Below, piece after piece: positions 1 through 5,126 of a stretch of 8,033 nt of DNA. The stretch is from Ruminococcaceae bacterium UBA3323. GTDB taxonomy: Bacteria > Bacillota > Clostridia > Oscillospirales > Acutalibacteraceae. The position numbers were made by a program, and so were the translations under genes. The notes beneath the pieces are model-generated. The model did not search any database. It saw only the letters and a list, made by a program, of their open reading frames with translations, and was not told the DNA's origin. The DNA lies in assembly GCA_002361935.1 (NCBI GenBank), contig DESD01000070.1:690-8722 (forward strand). Direction: 5' to 3'. Position 1 is the first letter of the stretch. Each line of letters begins with the position of its first letter.

Positions 1-212
1 AGCAGTACATATCAAGTGAAACAAAACTGGAAATATTCAAAGCAATTCACGATATATCAGAGCCGACAAGAGAGGTTTTATATTTACGGTTATTCAGTGA
101 ATTATCATTCAGAGAAATAGGCGAAATTCTTGATAAAACAGAGCAATGGGCAAGGGTTACCTATTACCGGGGCAAGCTTGCACTAAGAAAGGAGTTAAAT
201 AAAAATGAGTAA
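1..212 (+). CDS. ECF-type RNA polymerase sigma factor, C-terminal part (5' end outside window)
   Basis: The frame is open from base 3 to the TAA at 210-212, giving 69 visible residues; the start lies left of the window. The visible part is a sigma region 4 helix-turn-helix, which recognises the -35 element. It contains ISEPTREVLYLRLFSELSF, then REIGEILDKTEQWARVTYYR, and a basic tail. The pattern 'EPxREVxxLRxFxELSFxEIGEIxxKxExWARVTxYRxK' is typical of small sigma-70 family (ECF) factors of Bacillota that are encoded just before a zinc-finger anti-sigma factor. Its last codons overlap the next gene by 8 bases, so the two are an operon and probably translationally coupled. Target promoters and the inducing signal cannot be read from this window. 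The family call is strong; the subgroup is not determined. Confidence 0.9.
   Translation, partial: QYISSETKLEIFKAIHDISEPTREVLYLRLFSELSFREIGEILDKTEQWARVTYYRGKLALRKELNKNE
188..194 (+). promoter_or_regulatory. Ribosome binding site of the anti-sigma gene
   Basis: AAAGGAG lies 10 bases before the ATG at 205, inside the end of the sigma factor gene. It supports the 205 start. This gene therefore has its own ribosome entry in addition to possible coupling with the overlapping sigma factor stop codon. Confidence 0.75.
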
Positions 213-1200
213 ATTGGAATGCAACATCATTCAGGATCTGCTTCCCAGCTTTGCCGACGGTTTGGTAAGTGCCAAAACTGCAGACGAGATAAACGCACAT
301 TTATCGGATTGCGGCAATTGCCGAAATCTTTACAATGAAATGACCAACGGCGAGGATTTTGAAAAAAAAGAAGCTGAAAAAGAAATAGATTATCTGAAAA
401 AAATCAAAAAGAAAAACAGGAAAATCATTGGCGGAATATTCGCAGCTTTTATATTGATGATTATCATTACAATCGGGATATACAGCTTTGTCGGTACAGA
501 AGACGAAGCATATTCCGTAAGTAATATTTATGTAACTGATAAAACCGTAAATGCCGAAATAAACCTGTTCAGTAGTGCAAGTTGTATAGCTAAAGTTACT
601 GCCAAGGAAACCGACGGTATAGTTACGATAAGTGTAAAATCCTCCCTGCTTTCATTTAATAAAAAAGATGCGGCAGACTTTGGATTTACGGCAGATGAAA
701 CAATTTCAAAAGTGCAGACCGCAGACGGCAGAGTGCTTTGGGAAAACGGAGAAGTGATATCGCAAAAAATCAACGATATTTATAATGCCAGGGTTAAATA
801 TATCGGCAATAATTCGGCAGTATCACATCTTCTTTCTGCAATAGATATAATCGACACGTTAAAATGCGAGAATTATTCCATTCATCTTTTAACTGATCAA
901 AAGCCTTACGGTTTGGAAATCTATGATATCAATTCATATGATGAAATGTTTTCATCCTTTACAGACGAAGTCTATGAACAAAAAATTAAAAGCTGTGCAT
1001 TCATCATTCTTGCCTGCATTGAAAACGCCGACTTTGTTCAGTTTGAATATACAATTCCCGACGGCAGAGAAAAAACATATAAGCTTACAGTTGACGAAGC
1101 GAATGATTATTTAGGTATTGTTTTAAAAGACAAAGGCATCAAAGATTATTCAATTAACCATTGGAAATTAAAAAAATTGATAGATTACAATCAAAAATAA
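205..1200 (+). CDS. Membrane-anchored zinc-finger anti-sigma factor
   Basis: This 331-residue protein most likely binds and silences the sigma factor encoded just before it and releases it on an envelope signal. Residues 1-46 form a zf-HC2 / ZAS-type anti-sigma domain: C6 near the start, then H32-x3-C36-x2-C39 in the segment HLSDCGNCR. A charged, lysine-rich linker follows (about 50-73). One membrane helix spans about 74-96 (IIGGIFAAFILMIIITIGIY), with basic residues on its N-terminal side. This places the zinc finger in the cytoplasm and residues 97-331 outside. The outer domain of about 235 residues is large for this class and I do not recognise its family; it is the likely sensor. The start is fixed by the RBS and by the ATGAGTAA overlap with the sigma gene. 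A terminator follows one base after the stop codon. The anti-sigma role is inferred from the motif, topology and operon order. Confidence 0.88.
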   Translation: MSKLECNIIQDLLPSFADGLVSAKTADEINAHLSDCGNCRNLYNEMTNGEDFEKKEAEKEIDYLKKIKKKNRKIIGGIFAAFILMIIITIGIYSFVGTEDEAYSVSNIYVTDKTVNAEINLFSSASCIAKVTAKETDGIVTISVKSSLLSFNKKDAADFGFTADETISKVQTADGRVLWENGEVISQKINDIYNARVKYIGNNSAVSHLLSAIDIIDTLKCENYSIHLLTDQKPYGLEIYDINSYDEMFSSFTDEVYEQKIKSCAFIILACIENADFVQFEYTIPDGREKTYKLTVDEANDYLGIVLKDKGIKDYSINHWKLKKLIDYNQK

Positions 1201-1240
1201 TAAAAGAACGCACTTTTTCTTCCGAAAGTGCGTTCTTTTA
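1201..1240. terminator. Bidirectional intrinsic terminator between the anti-sigma and NlpC/P60 genes
   Basis: A perfect 16-bp stem (arm TAAAAGAACGCACTTT at 1201-1216, complement at 1225-1240) encloses an 8-base loop. The A-rich outer end of one arm and the T-rich outer end of the other provide U-tracts in both directions. The stem begins directly after the anti-sigma stop codon and ends 4 bases before the stop codon (1245-1247) of the convergent minus-strand gene. It therefore serves both transcripts. Confidence 0.93.
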
Positions 1241-1244
1241 TTTA

Positions 1245-3269
1245 TCATCTTATTTTGCTTATACCGGCGCTATATGCCGAAGTTGCATAGCTTTTAGAAT
1301 TCTTTACCGCTCTTACCTTATAGGAATAGGTTTTTCCCCTTGCGGCAACAGCCGTTGTAAATTTACCGGAAGCGGTTGATACAAGCAGACTGTATCTTCC
1401 TGTATCACTGTCATAAAGATAAAGTTCATATTTATCGGCACCGGTTACCTTATTCCATGAAATTGTAAAGGAACCGTTGCGATTCACAGCAGCTTTAAAA
1501 CCGCTTGGGGTTTGCAGCCTTTTGGTATTCTTTGCCTTTACCGGTTCGCTGTAATAGGATTTAATACTGCCGCTTTTACTGTTGGCCGCTTTCATTTTAT
1601 AGGTATAAGTTCCGCCGTAGGCAGCAACCGCTGTTGTAAACGATAACGAAGCGGTTGTTTTCATAAGCTTATAGGATCCATCGGGATTTTTGATGTAAAG
1701 CTCATATCTGTCTGCGCCTGTTATTTTATTCCATGATAATGTAAATGTGCCTGTGGAATTTACTTTAACTTTCATAGCAGGGATTTGCAGTATTTTCTTA
1801 TTCACGGCACTTACACTTGTGCTGTAATCTGAAACATAGCTATGCTGACCGTCTGCAGCTCTTACCGCTCTGATTTTATAGGCATACTGTTTGCCGTATG
1901 CAGCAACCGCTGTTGTAAATGCGGTATCTGCTGTTGTTTTCATCAATTTATATGCACCGTCGGAATTCTTTATAAAAAGCTCATATTTTTCAGCACCGCC
2001 AATTTTATTCCACGAAAGCCTGAACGATCCGTTTGCATTTACACAAGCCTTCAACACCGGCGCTTTCAGTTCCTGAACATCGGCATTCTCAGCACAGAGT
2101 TCGGCAGTTTTTCCCTTTATTTCGGCAGATTTTGTTGTAAGCACACCTGACGATGAATAATAATATCCGCCGTTATAAATTACATATGCCTTATATTCAT
2201 ATGCCGTTCCTGCTTCCAAAGGCATATTCAGGGCTTTGCCCCAACCGATATTCCACGAAAAAGAAAAGGAGGAAGCCTTTGCCTTATCGGCTTCAACAGC
2301 CTGCTGCTTTGAAAGCCATTCGCTGCTTCCCTTTTTTCTTACCTGAATGCCTGTTGTTTTCATTGTAAGCTTACTAGGATTTTTAACAGTAAAATTAAGC
2401 TTAGCAGAAGCTGTTGTTATATCTGATGCTGATTTCACATCCACAGACGGACTGATTACAACCGTAGTAAATGTATTGGTTGCAGAATAATAATTCTTAT
2501 TATTATATACTGCATATGCACGATATTCATAAACGGTTCCGGAGGATAAGGGCATATTCAGCTCCTTGCCCGAGCCGACAGTGCAACCGATTGTAAGTGC
2601 AGAAACATTCGTATATCCCGAAGAAACCGTTTTCGTTTTTGTTTTCCACTTGTCTGTACCCTTTTTTCTTACCTGAATACCAACAGTTTTAATTTTAATC
2701 TTACTTGGATTATTCCCTGTAAAATTAAGCTTAACGGAATTTGTTTTCAAATCCGTAGGCGACTTTACCGTTACCGAAGGCGTTTTTATATACTCATAAA
2801 CACCCTTTACTCTCAGATAATAATGGCTTGGATTTTTTATTCTTTTTGAATTTACAAAGGCTGAAACCTGCGTTTCACAAACGCCTGTTTTTGTACCCAG
2901 TGCATTCATAACCTTTCCGTTTCCGATATAAATGCCCACATGGCCGGACCAGACAACAATATCCCCTAATTTTGCATTGGAATCGCCTGTTATCTTTGTT
3001 CCGTATTTGGATGCATTTGCATAACCATCAGTTGAGGTCGGAACCGTAAATTCGAAATGCTTATAAACATAGTAAACAAATCCGCTGCAATCAAAGCATT
3101 TCGGACCTTTGGCGGCATACTTATAAGAGCAGCCTTTAAATGTTTTTGCATATTCGGCAATCTGCGAACCTGTTGTTTCTGCAAAAGCAGAGTATTCCAT
3201 TCCTGCCGTTACGCCGAAAAACATAAACACAGCCAGAACAAAGCTTATAAATCCTTTGGTTTTCTTCAT
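1245..3269 (-). CDS. Secreted NlpC/P60 peptidoglycan endopeptidase with five C-terminal repeat modules
   Basis: This 674-residue exported protein is probably a cell-wall hydrolase cutting peptide stems of peptidoglycan. Residues 1-30 are a signal peptide: basic MKKTK, a hydrophobic core, then SAFA before E31. Residues about 33-153 are an NlpC/P60 domain. The catalytic cysteine is C61 in CFDCSGF, the histidine H110 in SGHVGIYIGNGK, and the likely third polar residue N122 in KVMNA, where many relatives have His. Two related modules of about 106 residues follow (164-269 and 274-379; shared GIQVRKKG, LNMPL, YEYxAY). After a linker come three fibronectin-III-like modules of about 90 residues (401-492, 494-583, 585-674; shared SWNKxxGAxxYEL, FTTAVAA, YxYKxxA). 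No sortase motif, SLH or C-terminal membrane helix is seen, so the modules may provide attachment. The ATG at 3269 is chosen because an RBS precedes it and the signal peptide starts there; an in-frame ATG at 3353 lies upstream of the promoter. Confidence 0.92.
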   Translation of the reverse strand: MKKTKGFISFVLAVFMFFGVTAGMEYSAFAETTGSQIAEYAKTFKGCSYKYAAKGPKCFDCSGFVYYVYKHFEFTVPTSTDGYANASKYGTKITGDSNAKLGDIVVWSGHVGIYIGNGKVMNALGTKTGVCETQVSAFVNSKRIKNPSHYYLRVKGVYEYIKTPSVTVKSPTDLKTNSVKLNFTGNNPSKIKIKTVGIQVRKKGTDKWKTKTKTVSSGYTNVSALTIGCTVGSGKELNMPLSSGTVYEYRAYAVYNNKNYYSATNTFTTVVISPSVDVKSASDITTASAKLNFTVKNPSKLTMKTTGIQVRKKGSSEWLSKQQAVEADKAKASSFSFSWNIGWGKALNMPLEAGTAYEYKAYVIYNGGYYYSSSGVLTTKSAEIKGKTAELCAENADVQELKAPVLKACVNANGSFRLSWNKIGGAEKYELFIKNSDGAYKLMKTTADTAFTTAVAAYGKQYAYKIRAVRAADGQHSYVSDYSTSVSAVNKKILQIPAMKVKVNSTGTFTLSWNKITGADRYELYIKNPDGSYKLMKTTASLSFTTAVAAYGGTYTYKMKAANSKSGSIKSYYSEPVKAKNTKRLQTPSGFKAAVNRNGSFTISWNKVTGADKYELYLYDSDTGRYSLLVSTASGKFTTAVAARGKTYSYKVRAVKNSKSYATSAYSAGISKIR
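1248..2069 (-). repeat. Three tandem FN3-like modules inside the NlpC/P60 protein gene
   Basis: Three in-frame units at 1794-2069, 1521-1790 and 1248-1517 each encode about 90 residues. Each has an N-[AST]-[NT]-G-[ST]-F-x-[IL]-S-W-N-K start, a YEL[FY] strand, and FTTAVAA followed by GxxYxYKxxA. Similarity persists at DNA level: the plus-strand string GTTGTAAA occurs at the same place in each unit, near 1916, 1634 and 1355. The fold assignment as fibronectin type III is from the W/Y pattern and length. The homology between the units is seen directly. Confidence 0.85.
2133..2780 (-). repeat. Tandem pair of about 106-residue modules of unclear family inside the NlpC/P60 protein gene
   Basis: Two units at 2463-2780 and 2133-2450 encode clearly homologous segments. 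Each has a KLNFT strand, NPSKxxxKTxGIQVRKKG, a W, then LNMPLxxGTxYEYxAYxxYN and YYS. Ending in a YEYxAYxxYN strand suggests an FN3-like beta-sandwich carrying an insertion between GIQVRKKG and LNMPL. They do not align simply with the three shorter modules that follow. I do not recognise a named family. Confidence 0.75.
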
Positions 3270-3276
3270 AAAATAC

Positions 3277-3283
3277 TCCTTTA
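3277..3283 (-). promoter_or_regulatory. Ribosome binding site deciding the NlpC/P60 protein start
   Basis: On the minus strand AAAGGAG lies 7 bases before the ATG at 3269-3267. It supports that start over the in-frame ATG 84 bases upstream, which would add a non-signal-like N-terminal extension. Confidence 0.85.
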
Positions 3284-3302
3284 ATGAAGTCGCATAAACG
3301 GC

Positions 3303-3331
3303 ATTATACAACAAGTTACAAAAAATGTCAA
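3303..3331 (-). promoter_or_regulatory. Consensus sigma-A promoter of the NlpC/P60 gene
   Basis: On the minus strand TTGACA (3331-3326) and TATAAT (3308-3303) are separated by exactly 17 bases, matching the housekeeping consensus at every position. Transcription should start near 3296, leaving a leader of about 27 bases before the ATG. The gene is therefore likely expressed strongly and independently of the nan operon upstream, which has its own terminator. Confidence 0.92.
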
Positions 3332-3333
3332 AT

Positions 3334-3350
3334 ATTACAACTTTTGTAAT
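3334..3350. promoter_or_regulatory. Possible operator: short inverted repeat just upstream of the -35
   Basis: ATTACAA and TTGTAAT form a perfect 7-bp inverted repeat with a 3-base centre (CTT). It ends 2 bases upstream of the -35 of the NlpC/P60 promoter. A TTACAA copy also occurs at 3316-3321 in the spacer. The position suits an activator site or an upstream repressor site. No regulator can be named, and AT-rich chance repeats are possible. Confidence 0.4.
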
Positions 3351-3361
3351 CATTCACATAC

Positions 3362-3390
3362 AAAGAAAAGGCAGCTCGTTCTGAGCTGCC
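3362..3390 (-). terminator. Intrinsic terminator of the nanE-nanA operon
   Basis: An 8-bp GC-rich stem, GGGCAGCTC-type (pairs 3390-3383 with 3377-3370), has a 5-base loop. On the minus strand it is followed by TTTTCTTTG. It begins about 25 bases after the nanA stop codon and ends the nan transcript before the promoter of the next gene on the same strand. Confidence 0.88.
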
Positions 3391-3414
3391 CTTATTTATC
3401 TGATTCAATTAAAA

Positions 3415-4302
3415 TTATTCACTTAAAAGCTTTTCGGCAATTTTCTTCATTGCAGCACGGCACTCATCACTAATCGGAAGAAATGGCTTTCTGCATTCGC
3501 CCATATCAATTCCCATCTCTGTTAAAATGGCTTTTTCAGACTGGAAAACACCGAATTTAATCATTTCACAAATAATCTCATCTGCCTCATTCTGACCCTG
3601 AATAGCAGCTTCAATATTGCCCGACTTAAAATCATTCATTATCTTTTTGAACTTTTTGCCCATAAAGTTATACGTGCTTCCGATTGCTCCATCTGCACCC
3701 ATTGCAAGACCGGAAAGAAGCGTTTCATCAAAACCGTTATAAACAACAATTTCACGGTCAAGCTGTTTAAACTGCTGAAGAGCAAACATATCGGAAGAAG
3801 TGTGCTTAATACCGATAAATTTCTCGTTTTTGAACATTTCGTTTGCAACTTCCTTAGTTAAAGAAAACTTGCCTGAATTCGGGAAATTATACACAATCAT
3901 AGGAAGAGAGGTGCTGTTGGCAATATCATTATAATAACCTGTTACCGACTCAAGCGGGAAGCCGTAATAATAGGGTGCAACTGCGGAAATTGCATCATAG
4001 CCAAGGCTTTCTGCGCATTTTGCCATATCAATGGCAGCATCCGTATGCAGCGTACCGACATGTGCAATAAGAGTTGCTCTGCCCTTTGTTGCCTCGGCAA
4101 CGCATTTAAAGGTTTCTTTTCTTTCCTCATTTGTTAAAAGAAGCCCCTCGCCTGTGCTTCCGCCTACATAAAAGCCATCTATCCCGTTTTCAAGGTTGAA
4201 TTCAACAAGCTTTTTCATAGCTTCAAGATTCAGTGAAGAATCTTTATTAAATGGTGTTAACAAGGCTGAAAATAAGCCTTTGAATTTATTTAAGTCTGTC
4301 AT
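3415..4302 (-). CDS. nanA: N-acetylneuraminate lyase (sialic acid aldolase)
   Basis: This enzyme cleaves N-acetylneuraminate to N-acetylmannosamine and pyruvate in the cytosol, the first step of sialic acid catabolism. The 295 residues match the usual length of the family, a class I aldolase TIM barrel of the DapA/NanA superfamily. Visible are GGSTGE (47-52) for the pyruvate carboxylate, Y138 in YNFP, the Schiff-base lysine K166 in GIKHTS, and GFDE (190-193), the sialic acid lyase counterpart of GYDE that contacts the sugar chain. The arginine that follows the YNxP motif in dihydrodipicolinate synthase is absent (YNFPNSG), arguing against DapA. The start codon overlaps the nanE stop codon as TAATG, with AAAGGAG 8 bases upstream, so it is translated from the same mRNA. 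The pairing with nanE makes the assignment firm. Confidence 0.95.
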   Translation of the reverse strand: MTDLNKFKGLFSALLTPFNKDSSLNLEAMKKLVEFNLENGIDGFYVGGSTGEGLLLTNEERKETFKCVAEATKGRATLIAHVGTLHTDAAIDMAKCAESLGYDAISAVAPYYYGFPLESVTGYYNDIANSTSLPMIVYNFPNSGKFSLTKEVANEMFKNEKFIGIKHTSSDMFALQQFKQLDREIVVYNGFDETLLSGLAMGADGAIGSTYNFMGKKFKKIMNDFKSGNIEAAIQGQNEADEIICEMIKFGVFQSEKAILTEMGIDMGECRKPFLPISDECRAAMKKIAEKLLSE

Positions 4303-4970
4303 TATTTAAACTCCTTTGCAAATCTTTTTGTAATATCCATAGGTCTTGTTATAGCGCTGCCGATAACAACAGCGTAAGGATCACACGCAAGAACCTTATC
4401 AAGCTGGGAAACTTCCCAAATTCCGCCCTCTGCAATAACTTTTGCATTGAGCTCATTTCTCATTTTTGAAAGCATATCATAATCGGGGATTGAAATACCC
4501 TTAGTATATTCGGTATATCCTCTCATTGTGCTTCCCACATAATCAAAGCCCATCTCGTCTGCAGCCTTAGCCTCTTCAAAGGTTGAGCAATCTGCCATAA
4601 TTTCAACATCAGGTGCATGATCGCGAATATATTTAACCAGATCCTCAAGCTTTTCGCCGTTCGGACGGGGACGGTTGGTTGCATCAAGAGCAATAACCTC
4701 ACAGCCTGTTGTAAGAAGCTCTTTAACCTCCTTGAGGGTTGGCGTTATATAAATATCGCTTCCCTCATAAACAGCCTTGATAATCCCGATAACGGGAACA
4801 TCAACTTCTTTTTTAATTGCATTAATATCGGAAACATAATTTGCCCTGATGCCCTTTGCACCGCCGAGAACAGCTGCCCTTGCAAAATGATGCATCATAT
4901 CAAGACCATAAAGCGGTTCACCCTTTACTGCCTGGCAGGACACAATTAAGCCCCTGTTAAGATTTGCCAT
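4302..4970 (-). CDS. nanE: N-acetylmannosamine-6-phosphate 2-epimerase
   Basis: This enzyme converts ManNAc-6-phosphate to GlcNAc-6-phosphate, feeding sialic acid carbon into amino sugar catabolism. The 222-residue length is normal for this TIM-barrel family. Residues corresponding to the known active site are visible: the N-terminal GLIVSCQAVKGEPL substrate loop, R42 in KGIRAN, catalytic lysine K65 in GIIKAVY, ALDATNRPRP (94-103), D127 in MADCST, and E181 in AEGGIW. The phosphate-binding end has GSAITRP. It is the first gene of the nanE-nanA operon, with GAGGTG 5 bases before the ATG and a promoter about 30-55 bases upstream. The ManNAc kinase that should act between NanA and NanE is not in this window. 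Confidence 0.96.
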   Translation of the reverse strand: MANLNRGLIVSCQAVKGEPLYGLDMMHHFARAAVLGGAKGIRANYVSDINAIKKEVDVPVIGIIKAVYEGSDIYITPTLKEVKELLTTGCEVIALDATNRPRPNGEKLEDLVKYIRDHAPDVEIMADCSTFEEAKAADEMGFDYVGSTMRGYTEYTKGISIPDYDMLSKMRNELNAKVIAEGGIWEVSQLDKVLACDPYAVVIGSAITRPMDITKRFAKEFK

Positions 4971-4998
4971 TATTTCACCTCAAAATCAAATTTTAAAT

Positions 4999-5027
4999 AT
5001 TTTATCACATATTGATGTTAACATCAA
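4999..5027 (-). promoter_or_regulatory. Promoter of the nanE-nanA operon
   Basis: On the minus strand TTGATG (5027-5022) and TAAAAT (5004-4999) are 17 bases apart, with a TSS expected near 4992 and a leader of about 20 bases. The -35 and most of the spacer lie inside the palindrome at 5007-5032, so a protein bound there would block RNA polymerase. The promoter is predicted from sequence alone. Confidence 0.7.
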
Positions 5028-5032
5028 TATGT
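5007..5032. promoter_or_regulatory. Perfect 26-bp palindrome, candidate operator shared by nanE and the beta-mannosidase gene
   Basis: Each arm is ACATATTGATGTT, 13 bases read on either strand, with no central gap, so it is far beyond chance for an intergenic region. With no loop and AT-rich arms it is unlike a terminator and like a binding site for a dimeric repressor. It covers the -35 and spacer of the nanE promoter. The core TTGATGTTA recurs at 5069-5077. The regulator is not encoded in the window. Confidence 0.8.
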
Positions 5033-5052
5033 AAATGAAAAAAAACGCACGG

Positions 5053-5081
5053 TTGCAGTTTTTTTGTTTTGATGTTATACT
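5053..5081 (+). promoter_or_regulatory. Promoter of the beta-mannosidase gene
   Basis: TTGCAG (5053-5058) and TATACT (5076-5081) are separated by 17 bases, with a TSS expected near 5088 and a leader of about 39 bases. The -10 overlaps a half-site copy TTGATGTTA (5069-5077) of the palindrome upstream, suggesting joint control with the nan operon. GAGGTG at 5116-5121 is the ribosome binding site, 5 bases before the ATG. Confidence 0.75.
5069..5077 (+). promoter_or_regulatory. Half-site copy of the divergent operator
   Basis: TTGATGTTA matches one half of the palindrome at 5012-5020 exactly, 57 bases (about 5.4 helical turns) further along. The partner half here is degenerate: only TCA at 5081-5083 aligns with the palindrome's other arm. 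It overlaps the -10 of the mannosidase promoter, the position of a repressor site. A chance match in AT-rich DNA is possible. Confidence 0.5.
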
Positions 5082-5126
5082 CAGATAAAGTATGATTTTA
5101 AATACAGTATTTAACGAGGTGAAGTT

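Noticed and set aside
1248..2069. CRISPR-like or intergenic repeat array
   Set aside because: The periodicity of about 270 bases is in frame and corresponds to protein modules.
1842..2150. Plus-strand open frame of 102 codons opposite the repeat modules
   Set aside because: Antisense to the repeats, cysteine-rich by chance, with no RBS and no family resemblance.
3270..3353. Extension of the NlpC/P60 protein to the in-frame ATG at 3353 (702 residues)
   Set aside because: That start lies upstream of the consensus promoter, has no convincing RBS, and would put 28 residues before a clear signal peptide.
3415..4302. Dihydrodipicolinate synthase (DapA)
   Set aside because: It lacks the Arg after the YNxP motif, carries GFDE as in sialic acid lyases, and is coupled to nanE.
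4617..4949. Plus-strand open frame of 110 codons
   Set aside because: It lies antisense inside nanE, has no RBS or recognisable product, and is a shadow of a well-supported gene.
5012..5027. FNR/CRP-type box (TTGAT-N4-ATCAA)
   Set aside because: The half-sites TTGAT and ATCAA are separated by 6 bases, not 4, and the symmetry extends well beyond to 26 bp, so another regulator is more likely.
5007..5032. Terminator hairpin
   Set aside because: The arms are AT-rich, there is no loop, and no transcript from an upstream gene enters the region. The position over a promoter suits an operator.
5077..5093. Inverted repeat ATACT-N7-AGTAT after the mannosidase -10
   Set aside because: Only 5-bp arms in AT-rich DNA; too weak to call an operator or leader structure.
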